DNA of 64,000 bases from Chaetorhynchus papuensis (lineage: Eukaryota; Chordata; Aves; Passeriformes; Rhipiduridae): NCBI GenBank assembly GCA_013396525.1, contig VWYX01000342.1, positions 186,001 through 250,000 on the forward strand. Direction: 5' to 3'. Positions 1-13,912 of the stretch are shown one piece after another. Every line of letters begins with the position of its first letter. Position 1 is the first letter of the stretch. The notes under the pieces are model-generated. The model worked only from the letters and a program-made list of their open reading frames with translations. It made no database searches and had not been told where the DNA came from. The translations under genes and the position numbers were made by a program.

Positions 1-1061
1 GCAACTGAGATTAGAGATTTAGAGTCTTCCTTCAAGGTCCCATGAAGTGCCTTATGTGCTGCCTGTCAGCAGAACAAATAAGCCAGACTCCAGGGTTACA
101 GGCCAAATTGTAAGCAGAAAGAAATGGCTAAGTGTTAGAGTATTCTCCAGGCTGGAGCAGATGTTGGGGTGCCCTGTATTCCATGGCTTCCAGGCAGTCA
201 GTAGAGAAGTTCTGAGCTGGCTGGGATATAACTTGAGGAGTGACACAGCCATTTCCTTCGTCCTCAAGCTGAGGAGAGGCCAAAAGGCAGAATAAATCTG
301 CTGTTATAACAATTCTGCTGAGATAGGGATGACAGTGGCTTGGGTGAGCAGAGAGAACTAGCTTAAAATGTAGCAGATGCTGCATTTAAGCCTTAAAAAA
401 AAAAAAAAAGAAAATTAGTTGTGCAATGAGGAAAATATACTGTAGCTGGAACATAGAATACTGCAGGGATGAAAGGAAGATAGGTATCCTTTGAGATGGC
501 AGATGTACTACCAAATATTTATTTCTTTTAAATATTTTCTTAAGTCTTTAAAGTAAGGTAGTAGCTTCTATTGTTTCCTTTGGCAGCTTATTCTAACCAT
601 GAGTTTCTCAGTGTAATGAAATTCCACCTACAGTAAATCTTCTGAGTGCCTGGCTGTTCCTGAGGTTTAACTCTTCCTAGTCTGCTTCTCTGCTTATCTG
701 TCTGCCCTGTATTGAGTCAATTCCAATATATTGTGAGACTGACATCAACAGTTCTGTCCCAGATGTCCTGGGGTGTCAACGGGATGAACTAAGTGTGACC
801 CAGCCATCTCTACTTTCTATGATTCTCTTATTTTTCCACTTGGTTTGATCACTGAAAATTGCAGTCTTTACTCCTGCCTAAGAACTCATTCTTTTGATCT
901 GGAGAACCACTCTCTGTAAATTCAGTGTATTTGTCACAGATGAAATCTGTGCGGTTTGAGCCCTGGATGATCCCAGTCCCACCAGCTGGCCTACTGTCCT
1001 GGTCAGTGGTCATCAGGCTGGGCTGGACTGGCTGTGTGCCTGTGTGGAAGGACTAGAAAAC
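1..1061. other. Intergenic, no gene seen
   Basis: Contains an A-run at 395-409. Short open frames at 47-385 overlap on both strands and show no recognisable protein. The stretch 560-660 vaguely resembles very old CR1, too weakly to call. Confidence 0.6.
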
Positions 1062-1466
1062 ATGCCCGAGGGAGTTGGGTTTGTTTAATCTCTAGAAGAG
1101 GAGGCCTGGGGTGATGAGTGACCTCATCACTCTCTATGACTCCCTGAAAAGAGGTTGTAGCCAGGTGGGGGCTGGTCTCTGCTGCTGTGCCTGCAGGGAG
1201 AGGATTGGAGGAAATTGCCTTAAACTGAGACAGAGGAGATTCAGATTAGATATTAGGCAAATTTTATTCACTCTTGAGGTGGTCAAGCACTGGAACAAGT
1301 TGCCCAGGGAGGTGGTGGAGACAGCATCCCTGGAAGTGTTCAAGATGTGTCTGCATCTGGCACTGGGTGATGTGGTTTAGTGGTTTAGGGACTACAATGG
1401 CAGCACTGCGTGGATGTTTGGACTTGGTTTTAAAGTTCTATTCCAACCCTGATGATTCTATGATTC
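1062..1466 (+). mobile_element. CR1 LINE, 3' end fragment
   Basis: The sequence follows the avian CR1 consensus: AGAAGAGGAGGCCTGGG, GAGGTTGTAGCCAGGTGGGG, GCCCAGGGAGGTGGTGGAG, and the terminal TTCCAACCCTGATGATTCTATGATTC. An open frame at 1111-1380 retains the end of the reverse-transcriptase ORF (VVKHWNKLPREVVETASLEV). It is 5'-truncated, as is usual for CR1, and diverged enough to be inactive. Confidence 0.93.
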
Positions 1467-3854
1467 ATTTAGTGAGATGCCAAGAAATCTAGCATCACTG
1501 TGGTGCCTGGAGATATGGAAAACATCTAATTTGACTAGGAAAAGAAAGACACAGGCTATTGTCCTTTCCAGGGAGACTTCTCTGATTTCCTAGCTATCAG
1601 AGGCCAGCTGAACCTTGGTGACTCACTCTGCAGGTCAGCCACCGTTTCTGAGCAGTTATGCCCCTTTTCATGTTGACCATATGCTTGAAGCCATAGCTGC
1701 AGTGACAGCAAACTGAGCTCTAGCTTTTCCTTCTGACAGCAGCCAGTGATCCAGTGTCCATGCTGAAGTGAGAAATGGGAAACAAACTGGAGCTTAAGGA
1801 GAACATTTGATCATATACGGAAAGCATTTTTTAAGACGTAATGTCTCAATCTATTCATTCTTAACTTGCTTTTCTCCAGCAGGAACTGCTGAGCTTATTT
1901 TAACCAACATCCTTCTTTGATTCATCCAAACTGCTTTTCGAAATTCCTCTACTCTGTTGCCATTGACTAAAACATTAAAAAGCAAGCTATGCTGGGGGAA
2001 CAAAAAGGTATGTGTGGATTCTGGCACCAAAGCTTAGGTCTGTATCTGTAGATAGTGGAAGACACTTACTTCACTGGGAGTTAGATGCTTAAATGCCTTT
2101 GAGAATCAGAGCTTTATTGGGAAATTATGTAAGCTTACTTCTTTGTTTCCCCTATCCTTTCCTTTTACAATCCATTTAATTCAGATTGTAAATATGTTGT
2201 AAAAAGAAGCAACCTTGCCGTTTAAACATTCTGACTGCTTAATACGTGAGCAGTTGCCATAAATAAATAATTAGTCCTGATCACTGTGTATGGTACTGGT
2301 TTGCTGACTGGCTGAAAAGCAGGGGCTAGAAATGACAGAGAAGAAGCTGTGTGCATAATCTTTCTTTCCTACAACAGAATAAGAAACAGACACTAATTCA
2401 TTTATATTGACAGAATCTGAATATTGGCTTATTTTATGTGTACAAGAACTTTTCCTTCTGTGTGATATTCTAGTCTTTCCCTTAGGAGCTGTGAACATTA
2501 CATAACTATCGAACAACATTCTATGCACTATGTTAAATTTCCTAAACCTGCAAGCAGGAATGTGTCACCAGTAAGAGAGATGTCACTTTGGCTGACTGCT
2601 GGGTCCTTTGAAATAGACTCTACTCCCCTTTGTGCATATTCACAGTGAAATGGTTTAGCAGAACGAAGTGATTTATTTCAGTTGACATAGGTTCCTGGGC
2701 AAATGCAAAAACGTTTGTTCACTCCAGTAGATTTATTAAACTACAATTAAACGATGGCTGTTCCAATGATTTCTGATCTATATGTACCTGGAAACATCTA
2801 GAACTGTGTATCCAGGTACCAAATCTGTCATAGCTGCATTAGCTGTGGGATGATATGGGTCTACCTTACTGCAGAGCTGCTCAGCATGTTTGGTTTGCGT
2901 CCAGTCTTTCGGTTTGCATGATTATACAAATCTTTGTGCCAGAACAATGCACCCTCAGTCAATATAATTATTCTACTGCTTTTTCCCTTTTACTCTCTGA
3001 ATTTAAATGACTGCTTCTGTTGTGGTACTGAACAACTAATGCTCTGTAGTGGATCTTACCTTACAGATCATGATCAGTTGTAAAAGTCTCTATTTTACAG
3101 GCAGGAAAATGAAAGACTGGAGAAGGTGACTGACTCTGGATCTGTGTTTGTATGTCACCATCCTGTTCTTGGTTTAATTTAATCACTGACTTGAAGCCAT
3201 GGGTGACAATATACTTCTTTGCATGGAAACTGAAAAAGAAGTTTTGGAACTTTATTCATAGAAAACAGCTCTGAGTTTGGGAGATGGATGAGTTTCCCTT
3301 GGGTATCACTGTCACCATAAACTGTTAGTGATATACAATGATCGTCATCCAAAAAACATTTGGTCTTGAAATAAGATATGCGTCCCATCAGTGGAGATGA
3401 TGAAACCTTTGGATGGTTTAGCAAGGCAGGTGATAAATTTGTCTTCTATTATAATAGTGTTTAAAATATTTTTAAAGTTTTTAAAATACAGTGTTTAAAA
3501 TATTTTTAAAGTTTTTAAAATATTGTTTTTAATTCAGGAAGGCATTACAACCTGGATATGCCATGGTTGGATGATCACTGTAACATAGGCTGTTATTTCT
3601 AGTATGAAGAAAACCCCAGAAAATTAACCTTGTGCAGTTCAGTTGCATTATTGATTGTCCCTGAAGTCCTTAACCCATTAAGTATATATTGGCAAGTCTT
3701 TCCCTGGACTTATAGATTTTTAGAAACTGAAACTGAACAAGCTCAGCATATATATGTATATGTTTATATCCATACTTGTTTATAGCACCTTATAAAAAGG
3801 AGCTAATCTCAATTGTTCATCTTACACGAAGAAGTACTAAAGTATCAGACACAT
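1467..3854. other. Intergenic, no gene seen
   Basis: AT-rich single-copy-looking DNA. The only feature recognised is the 34-bp tandem duplication at 3456-3523. Confidence 0.6.
3456..3523. repeat. Tandem duplication of a 34-bp AT-rich unit
   Basis: Two copies (3456-3489 and 3490-3523) of a unit starting AGTGTTTAAAATATTTTTAA differ only at the last base. This is a recent local duplication. Confidence 0.9.
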
Positions 3855-3918
3855 TGTCGTGGTTTAAGCCCAGCTGTCAACTAAGAGCCACGCAGCCTCA
3901 AAGCTCCCCTCCCCCCCA

Positions 3919-4000
3919 NNNNNNNNNNNNNNNNNNNNNNNNNNNNNNNNNNNNNNNNNNNNNNNNNNNNNNNNNNNNNNNNNNNNNNNNNNNNNNNNNN
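3919..4000. other. Assembly gap (82 N)
   Basis: A run of N inside the solo LTR, between a C-run and an AAT microsatellite. The length may be nominal. Confidence 0.99.
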
Positions 4001-4023
4001 AATAGTAATAATAATAATAGTAT
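4001..4023. repeat. AAT-type microsatellite
   Basis: AATAGTAATAATAATAATAG sits beside the gap within the LTR. This simple repeat is characteristic of that LTR family. Confidence 0.8.
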
Positions 4024-4995
4024 TGGAAAGTGAAAAACCGTACAATTGCTCACCATCCTCTGACCAATGCCATGTCCCATTCCAAAGCCCAGACCAATCC
4101 CTCTTCCAGGTAACTCCCCCAGTTTGTGTACTGGGCATGACATTCTGTGATGTGAAATATCCCTTTGGCCAGTATGGGCCACCTGTCCTGTCTATGGCCT
4201 CTCCAAATTTTTTGATTTTGTGTACCTTCTCACTGTCATGAGCATGAGACATAAATAAAAAATATTCCTTGACTTAGGAAAAACACTACTTGGCAAAAAC
4301 CAAAGCATCAGCATGTTATCAACACTATTCTCATTCTAAATCCAAAACACAGCACTGTACCATCTACTATGAAAAAGAATTAAATCTATCCCAGCTGAAA
4401 CCAGGACACACAGAGATCTTCTTAATTAGTATTTGTCTGGCAAATTTTAAAAACAGATGTGCAAAAGTGAAAAATGCATAAATCATCTCTGACTAATCCA
4501 AAGAAAGGCTACTAATTTTTTAAAAAATACTTTATAAGCTCAAAGGTCACACAAAGGTTAAGCCAATTAACGTAAGTGCTTTGTTTGTAAATTGAATGGG
4601 AGCTTTGTTCATAAATTAATGCGGCAGAAAAATCTCTGATCAAATAAACATGGTAGCTAGCAGAAATACATACATGCTCTTTAATGTGATACAAACTGAA
4701 GAAGAAAAATTTTAGCTAACAATATATTTTCTGACCTGAATCAGTGGATCAATAAGCTCTATAAAGCATGTGAAGAGTAAACCACTTCTTAACCTATCTG
4801 GATTGGGTTAGGTTTCAATAAATGGTTCCCTTAATGCTCCCTCCTGCACCCCTGTTGGTTTTATTTTCCAGATGCATTCCCTTAGTAAGTCTTTTGGTCT
4901 GTATTTACTCCATTTTGCTCAGTGAGAAGGTCTCTGACTGTATTCCTGTGATAATGTGGTTAGTTCTATGGCATAGCAGAGTTTTTGAATTTGCA

Positions 4996-5032
4996 GTGTG
5001 TGTATATATGTATATATATATATACACACACG
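4996..5032. repeat. TG/TA/CA dinucleotide tract
   Basis: GTGTGTGTATATATG is followed by a TA run and then CACACACG. The two ends are complementary, so the tract is an inverted repeat that could extrude. Confidence 0.85.
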
Positions 5033-5175
5033 CTTTTTTTTCTCCCCTGAACAGGAAAGATGCAGTAATCATTGAATCAATAAATATTGAATATTAACAT
5101 ATTGGCTTTGCTGTTGTTACACGTTCTGTAGACAGTCTTTTACTGAACTGAGTTCCGTGAATCTTATCATTGTAC

Positions 5176-5235
5176 CAGAATCACCAGAAAATTTCGAGAT
5201 GGAAGGAACTGGAAGCACCTTGAGCCATCTGCCTT
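5176..5235 (-). mobile_element. Possible old CR1 remnant
   Basis: A short stretch (CAGAATCACCAGAAAATTTC, then ATGGAAGGAACTGGAAGCACC) resembles the antisense start of a CR1 3' end. The similarity is weak and could be chance. Confidence 0.3.
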
Positions 5236-8200
5236 TGAAGCTGACATTTCTTTGTACTTCATATTGCTTATTTCCTGTAGAATTGAAGGACTTGTAACTT
5301 AAAAAAATCTTTCAAAAATCAGCGAGAAATTTCTGCATTATTCTCTGCCCAGAATTTGCAATTAGGCCATAGCCTGCTAAGTCTGAGATTGCTCCTTTTG
5401 AAAGAAGAGTAAAATGCCAGAAGTACAATAGCTGAAATATTAAACATCTCTCTGGACTACAGCATCCATTTCCCTGAATGACACACAGACGGTTCAATGA
5501 AAAAGAAACTCCATGTTTGTTCTGGCAGGAATCCTGGTCACTGTCAAGGAAACACTGTCTTCAAAGAAAAAGATGTTTTAGATGAAAATTCCCAAAAGAC
5601 TGACTCTTAGTTTTGACATCACTATAGATTCAGAGGTGAAATAATTAAAAAAAACAGTTCAGGTATCGTACAGACTCACACTGTAATGCCAGATATTTTT
5701 AGTACTCCGTAAGGATTCTTGCCTCGTGCTGCGTTGTACTGCATCTTTGTGTTCAGAGACAAGAGCAGTGCATCCTGCAGAAGGAAAGGGCACATGATTT
5801 TATAAGAAGATGCAGAGCTCATGGTGACAGAGGGTGAAGTGCAGACTCTTTGTTCACCCCATTCCTTGTTTCCCTGGGCTTTGCAGGAGCTTACTGAAGG
5901 GATACGTGGTTAACACCCTGGGGGGCATTACAGGGCAGCTCAGGAGAAATGTTTCTTATGGACAGACAGCCAAGGATTTTTTTCATCCCAGTCACAGACG
6001 AAGAAAAAGGATATTACACATTTTTTAAAAAAATAAATGGCTGTAGATGATAGGTTATAGAGAGGCTGGAGAGAAAGAAAGGAGATCAGTGGGATACCTG
6101 GATGTCAGCATGATGACGTCCAAACCCCATCTGGTATCTATGCAGTGGAGTGAAAGGAGATGTCTGGTAATCGGGGTTTGAGGTATATTCAGAAAGTGGA
6201 AAGGAGGTTCTAAGTAGGGATAGGGAACACAGAAGGATCACTTATGGAGGGAGGAGGAGGGGAAGGGGTGGCCAGAGCCCTCTCTATCAGGAAATGGTTT
6301 AGCAGAGCAGTCTTTATGAGGCAGAGCTTCTTTGCTGTCAGTGGGGGAAGAACAGCAAAAAGCCCAGCCTCATTCTTACAGTTGTTTTCTCTATTTCATC
6401 TGCTCATGTCTTCAATACGGAAAATGAGTTCATTCACTTGAATTAATACAGAAAAAGTAAAGAAACAAACTTTTATAAATTTCTGATGTGTTTGACACGA
6501 AAGTTTCTTCCTCCAGTTTTTCATTTGAGAATAGAATCAGAAGTGGTAGAAATCTCAGTAAAGGGTTGTCTTTGTGAAATTTCCAATGTATTTTTCTCTT
6601 TTTCAAGAAATGAAATATGCAGGAAAATTGGATAATCTTTCATCTGTTTGGATGGTTGCTTGAAACAAATCCAGTCCCCAAACCTTTCAAGACTTCTTTG
6701 CTGCAAATGCATATTGACAAACAGACAGCCAAATGCCACAGAAATGGGCTCTGGTGATGCATGAAATTGAATTATAATACTAGAAGAGTGCCGAAAAAGA
6801 TGGTCAAAATAATTGATACAATCAGTCTGAAATTTGTAATCTGCTTTTTAATCAAAATTACTCTGCAAGCAAAGCCTATTCCTTCATTCTCGTGTGAACC
6901 CCTACTAATACATAACTCCTACTCTTCCATATTCTTGGGCACAAACTTTGTAAGTCCGAGTCAGATTTGTGGACTCAGATTGTTATTTAATCTGCTTAGA
7001 CTTGTCTGGCTAATTGAGTAATGCTCTGGAGGTGGACAAATCTCAAGTAGAAAAAAGAGGAAAGTTTAATACAGGAGATAACATTAACTTTCTATTAAAC
7101 CCTACAGTACTCACCACACACCCATAGGACATGACAAAATGACATTTTGTTCCTTCTTTTCACCCCGTCCAATCAAAACATATTTTAAGCGAGACCAGCA
7201 AAGAAAATGTAGAATTTCAAATCCCAGCACGTGAAAGCACATTCATCTTGGCAACGGACGCATTCCTTAACGCCTTATCCTTACCAAACCATCCTCTGCC
7301 ATGCCAAGTGGATGACAAGTATTGCTTCCTGAATTAAAAAACGAATTATTCTTTGCTTTGAGAGAAAAAGATGGGATTTTATCTGAGAATGAGTATTGTC
7401 AAAAGAGAGGATTATTTTGGCCTTCTGTAACCTGTTGTCTTGGTTTGAGATGGTATTTAGATGACTCTCTGCAAGTGAACATCCCAGTTAGTGTGTTTAA
7501 TAAAACTGGTTTCAGGACATGGTTTTCAGTTTGTGTGATCAGAATCTGCCTACTATAATATAGCAGGAGATGGAAGAGACTGAGATGTCATATTTTCTCT
7601 CCATCCTTGGAATGAACTGGTTTGTTTGGTTTTCTGGAGACGTTTTTTGTAAGTGCATCCTTCTTATGAGAATTTCTGGGGAAGTGTAAAATCAGTGAGG
7701 TGAGATGAACTCCTCAAAATCACACTGAAGAGAAGTTCACAAGGCCAGGTTACCATCCCTTTGTACTGAATATCAGCTCATTGAAGGACTTGTCACCTCT
7801 AGATACATTCCTACAACATATAGGCCCATTTATTTTTCTGCTCCAATCTCTTTCAGGAGGGGGATGGATGAGGATGTTTTGGTAACTAGTAATCAGTGCA
7901 ATGAAATAAGCTTCCAAAATATCACGAGGTTTATGTGCTTGGGATAAGGCAAGATGCTTCAAGTGAAATGAAAGAACTCTAAAATTACACACTGAAAAAT
8001 CAATATTTTTTTTTTTGGTTTGCTTGAAAAACATCTTGCAAAAGGGTCTTCATTTTTCAAGTCCCATGACCACAGCTGAAACACATAAACTGAAAAGAAG
8101 TGCTATAAAGATATAAATCTTCATAGAAATCATAACTTTCTTATGCCATTATTGCTGCTCCTTAGCAAACCATACAGTCATTTTCCATTCATTTAGAATT

Positions 8201-11200
8201 CAGTCAAGTAGGATCAATTCAGGCTTTGCTTGTCTGTATCCTGTGATGTAATTCCAGCTAATGAAGCTGCAAAGTATAAAATCTGGCTTCAGCCAGCAAT
8301 ACCATTATAATGCTCTTCCTTCTGTTCTGACCTTTAAGTAAGAGTCTAAGGCAGTGAGGGCTGCCTGTAACCAGCACTTGTGGCAACATGTTGAGTGCAA
8401 ATATGGATGATGGCTCTCTTGCTATGAATCATCTAGACAACATTATCTAAGCAAATAATTCATTTCAAATCAGAAAACTTCTTTAGAAACACTAAGAGTG
8501 CCATGCCAAGCATGCAAAATTTAGGAAATGGTAGAACTGAGATGAACCATTTGGTTTCAGTTCAAGTCCCCTGATACCTGCCATGTTATGGTTGCATTAG
8601 AAGGCTGCCAGAAGTTCAGATAGGATTTTTCCATGGATATGTTCAGCAATGGTATCCTAGTAAGTATCTAAGATTGTTCTCCCTCTGTTAGAGTGTGTGC
8701 AAAGCTCATGAAGCCACAACCTTAAGGTAGGACTATACATTTCCTGGTAGATTTTTGCTCCGTGGGCTTAAGAAAATTAGTGCCTCAGGAGCACCGATCG
8801 ATGCTCTCTCTTGCCATATAGGCACACAGTCAGACATGCAGTCAGGTAAGTGCACTTGTAAGACTTGTAAGATGTGTGCTGTGATCATCACATCTTTGTA
8901 AGTCCTGTGCAAGGCAGAGGCACCAATCTCCTTGTGCAGTTCCCATGGCATTCTCCTAGCCACAGAAACTGGGACACCCTGGGAGGAGGGGCCCATTCAC
9001 TTTGTGCAGCTTTGCAGTTCAACACAGTCAGTCCCTTTCAGGCTGCCTCCCACTTGGTTCTCGAGAGCTGATGTTATGACCAAATTTGGGCTGGTTTCTG
9101 GGGGCTGTCTGATGCCTCCCCTATGTATTTGGTGTTATGGCAAGAAGGTTCTTAAAAATTCTAGACTGCACAGTGTGGCTGAGCATAAGATTAATTAGAA
9201 AAAGAAAAGAAAACAAGTATGCCTCCCAAGTGTGATACAAGCATCAAACATTCCTTGGGACAACTAGGGGAATAGAATAGGTGCAAAACGTTACCTCTGC
9301 ATTGCAATTAGAGAAGTCGAGGCCTGGACTGAAGAAATCTGCCAAAAATGATAGAGAAATCCAAGGCCAAATGGGAATTAGGAGTTTTCATCTCTTATTT
9401 CTGTATTTATTCTTCTTAACCGAGCTTCTTGTTATCATTCACATATTGTCCTTTATTTTTCAGCACCAGTACTCACCCTTGACGGAGAGCTTGACAGAGG
9501 CACTTTGCAGTCAGCTGGAATCAGTCAGGCACAAATAATTGCCTTGAGAATGTGTGGAGTTTTCTTGCCCCCCATTCAGTTCAGCACTGTAAGTCAGAGC
9601 ATCTGCACAGCGACCTGCTGTGTGTATTATCATGGGCCACATCAAAATGCTGCATTGCCAGTGTGGTTTTCTGCAGCTCTGTTTGCTAGTGCACTTTTTC
9701 AAGTTAAAACCTTCTTTAGGAAGCAATAATGCAGGATGTACTTTCAATAAAAACGAAAGAATTTTTAAATGCAAATATTTTCCCTGGGCAGAAGAAAAAA
9801 AGGAGCAGCCATCTCAGATCAACCCAAAAATGCAAACTTCAGCAGTAATCTTAGCAGCACTTCCAGGAGAAAATCTCAATTACTTTGAAGTGAAGGGTAT
9901 AACTTTGGTTGCATTTGATAGACAGAATTCTACCACTAGTATCTATATTTATGCAAGGAATCTATTGGGAAGCTTGCCTGGAGTGGTGAAAAGGGAATAG
10001 GAAATTGTGGCAGGTGAATATAAGAAATTGCTTGAGAACAGTTTGTTATGTTCCAGCTCAAAACACACTACTTGCTGCAGTGACTGTTCAAGACCCACTT
10101 TAACTGCCCATTGCATAAATTCTCATCATGTTGAGTTATTTAATGATCTAGCCTGCCAGTCTAACTTATTACAGATGAAGCAGTAGAAAATGCATTTCTG
10201 TTTTCCTTTCTCTGACTCAACACTGAACATTTATATCTGCTGGAAGACTGAAGAATCACCTGTTACTCACATTTCACTTGCTTTTGACAGATATTAGAAC
10301 CCAGCTGTATTTTCTAATCATCCCTGGGTCTGCATTATGTTTTCTCAGTGCAATTTCCTCTACCTTTTGTTTTTTGGTTTATTTGGTTTTTTCTTTTTTA
10401 CAATGCTCAGTGAGACACAGCAATCAATAATCTTATGGAAATTTCTCAGGAGATTAGAATGCTAAACAATTTTTCATACACATTTCCCTCCTGGAACAAA
10501 CATCTTAAACCAAAAAATTATCTCTCTGAAGCACCATGCCAGTAGGCTCAGATGGCTTCTCCTAGCATTTACATTTTTTAAAATCTGCAGTAACTCCAGG
10601 GAAATCAGAAGAGGCGTTTTGTAGTGAGTGGGATTTTACATGCTGAAGTTACACAGGAAGTTCTGGTATCTGGAGATACTCTTTGCCAGAATACACCCAG
10701 AGAGGCTCAGCCAGGGAAAGCTCCCACCAGCCAGGTTTTCCATTGGCAATGGCAAGTTTTAATTTGGAAACCTGTGCCCAGTTCTTTTTGCATTCTTTTC
10801 CAGTGTGCCAGCTCACTCAGAAAGCTGTTTGGAGGGAAATTGCGGTGGCACGTGGTTGTTAAATATTATTTTATCACCCTTATGTGTCCCATATGGCTTT
10901 TACGACTGGGTCATTTGATTCTGCTATTGCTGGCTAATCAATAATTTCTGTATCACTCCTTACCAGGCTCTTAATTTCTGTGAAGAAAAGAGATACATGG
11001 GGATCCTTTATCTTGGAAGTGTTAGATTTCCTTAAGAATATTCAAAACAGTTTCTCCAAATAGGCATTGATATCTTGCCAGCAGCAATCACTTCAGAAAA
11101 ACCCCAAAAAACCAAGACCACCCTGAAACCACTGAATCATATGCTTTGTTTTTTATTAAATCAATTTTTCTCAAGCCACAGATCAGAAATCACATGGCAG

Positions 11201-13912
11201 ATTGTGATGTACAAGACCAAATACATGGACAGGTAAAGATCTAAGGTCATATTTTCTAAGTTTGAAGGGATGGATCAAGTGTGTTTTTCTGGGTCTTTAC
11301 ACCTCATCCTTTTCACTCTTTCTGCTAAAACTTCATTCCTCTAGAGAGAAATTTCCTCTAGAAAAATTTCTCCTGTGGCCAATCGTTATTTTAAGTAGTT
11401 GGCCAAAAAGAGAGGGTTGCTTTTTTTCCAAATGTGGATTTTCCAGCTAGCAGGAAACTTTGTGGGCTTGCAGGTACCTATCTTCATGGCAGAGTGCCCA
11501 GGGGCCTGGTGCTGCTGGTTATCCTAGTGCCACAGGCCCTGGAAATTCGCTTTCTTTTCCCATCAGGACCAGCTGTGGGGTACCTGCATAATATGATGAC
11601 TTTCATTAGTGTCTTCCTAGAAGGAGATCTTTAAAAGTGAGGTCAAGTAAATGCTCTATGCACAAACGCATGAGTGGCTTTTGGTATTGGTAAATTGATC
11701 CACGTAGTAAAGTGACCGTTAAAACTGATAACTAAAAATGTTCCAAACAGATAAAAATCAATTTAGGTTACGTGTGAGCTTGTAAACCAGAAAAGGTCCA
11801 AGGCTTTATTATTTGGCAACTTTGCATCCAATTTTTCAATCTGTCTACAGTCTTTTAAGCAGAGCGGGCATTTTCTTTTCTTTTAACATACTTATGTAAC
11901 CATAACCCCGAACCTGTTCAAAACTGTAATGTGAATGTCCAAAATGTGATAGAGATCTGTTAGAGAACTTGGAAGAAAATTACTTACAACTCTTTCTCTC
12001 CATTTTTGCAATCAGATATTTGGGTTCAATTCAGACAGTAAGATTCTGTATTATTTATTCTTTAATATTGATTAATATATTCCTAGAAGTTGGAGATTTT
12101 CAAGTGAAAAGAATGATAGGAAACTAATATGATGTGAAAATATGATGCAAAAGCAAAAATTTATTAACAGCATTTTCCTATTTTAATATTTAAAAAATCC
12201 CAGCAGAGTCAAATTATTGTAGGCTTTTAAATCCTTAGTCTGTTATTTTTCAGTTGAAAGAAATCTTAGCTCTGAGGACCTCTAAGACTCTCTTAAAAGC
12301 TGATCCAATCTCCTATGCAGTCAGAGGAAGAACATAAAATGCCTTCATCAACTCTGGGTCATCTCCAAAAGCTTTTACTTGGAAAAATATTGAATGCTGA
12401 ATTCCTCTCTTGTACCTTGGACCCTTTGTGTCAGTAGGACATTTCAGAATAAACCAGGATCTGTTTCTGCTTCACTGGAGAAGGCAGGCTGCAGGCTGTG
12501 AGCACTCCAGGTAAAGACATATCCATGCCCTTCATACTTCCATATTTTCAACTTCTAACAGCCCTGTGAAGGGTCAGTCTCGTGAATGTCACCTTTATAC
12601 TACGGTGAGTCCAAGGACTATTTCTCTCTATAGCTAAAATCATAGCAGTTCTTTTTTATGTTTGTTTTTGTAATTTTTTCTTTTAAGAAGGAAAGCAATT
12701 ACTCTTCATTACATGTGTGCTAAACCTAGCAATAAAAATTATAACCCCAAATTTCCAACAAGTACCTATCATTATAAGGGTTATTAGAGTTGTATAGTTA
12801 TGCATTGCTAGCAATAAGTATTTTTGTGGCTTTCCAGGACTTGCTCCTCATGCAAGTTTTTCACCATATGTTTGTGCACCATGCTTAATGATGTCTGGAA
12901 CAAAGAAGCATAGTGCAGTACAATAATAATGTTAAGTTCTCTTACAGAGCAACCTCACATTAATTTTAAAAGAAACGTTAGCCATTTAGGGACTGTAGAG
13001 TTAGGCTAACAATATTTAATGAGCTTTGTTCCAAAGTCTATCCTGATATCATCAGCAATTCTGGTTTACAGTTGAGGATGCAAATAAATAGAAGGGAAAT
13101 ATTTTCCAGAGCCATTAAAAATAGTAGGTAAAAATAAAACATATAGCTATGGGGAAAATAGGGTGATTATTTATCAAAATATATTTTATCAGATTTTCTC
13201 AACTTTTGTGCTACTGCAATAAGCATGAATTTATATGAATTACTTACAAACGCCTTTTTGAAACCTGACTTGTCTTCAATGTGCAAGAAGTTGTCATTGT
13301 GTCTTCATAATGCAAGTGATGCTGACATTTTAGTGGGGGATGCAGAAGGAATCAATCAAATTTTACAACCCAGTCAGGATATGAGTGCTGGATAAATATA
13401 GACCATGGAAGTCGTGGTATGACATCATTGCTAATGATATCTTGCGTCATGAAAACTGAAGTCTAAATGGGAACAGAATTTTTCTCATCTTACTTTCAGA
13501 TGACATCAAAGGTCCATTGGAAATTTGTTTTCATTAACATGTTCTACACTGATGGCAAGAAAAACATTTTTTTTGATCTGGAAAAAACAAATCAACCTTT
13601 TTTTAAAGTACTGAATATCCATAAGTTTTTTTAATTTGAAACTTCTTTGACATATGCTTTGCATTCTGATGCATTAGAGACTTCAAAATCATTACATCAC
13701 ATCTTTTAATGTTTTTGTTACAATTCTGTCACACAGCCTTCCCTCTCAGCCCCTTGAGAAGCTTTTTCTGGCATCTATCTACAACTGAGACCTTGGTTCC
13801 AGCATCAAGCATGAGGTAAAGCCTTCACTGGGACTCTTAATGACCATCACTGAGTGTGAGAGGCTATAACAAGGTTTTCTTGTCTCCTATGTATGTGAAA
13901 TGGCTCATGCAA

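Larger units (their letters stand above)
3855..4408 (-). mobile_element. Solo LTR of an endogenous retrovirus, nearly complete
   Basis: On the minus strand it starts TGTCCTGGTTTCAGCTGGGA and ends GGGCTTAAACCACGACA, the TG...CA ends of a common avian LTR. It includes the typical GTGCTGTGTTTTGGATTTAG and TAAGTCAAGGA segments and an AAT-type microsatellite (TTATTATTATTACTATT). An 82-base assembly gap lies inside it. The flanks CACAT (3850-3854) and CACAG (4409-4413) may be an imperfect 5-bp target duplication. No internal viral gene is present. The element probably remained after recombination between two LTRs. Confidence 0.88.
4409..13912. other. Intergenic, no gene seen
   Basis: About 9.5 kb without a supported gene. 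It includes the TG/TA/CA tract at 4996-5032, a possible CR1 scrap at 5176-5235, and a G-rich run near 6245-6272. All open frames are short and look random. Confidence 0.6.

Noticed and set aside
560..660. Possible very old antisense CR1 fragment
   Set aside because: Similarity is limited to scattered words and cannot be separated from chance.
1111..1380. 89-codon plus-strand frame as a host gene
   Set aside because: It is the decayed end of the CR1 reverse-transcriptase ORF.
3776..4252. Open frames on both strands across the gap
   Set aside because: They translate N bases and LTR sequence, so they are not genes.
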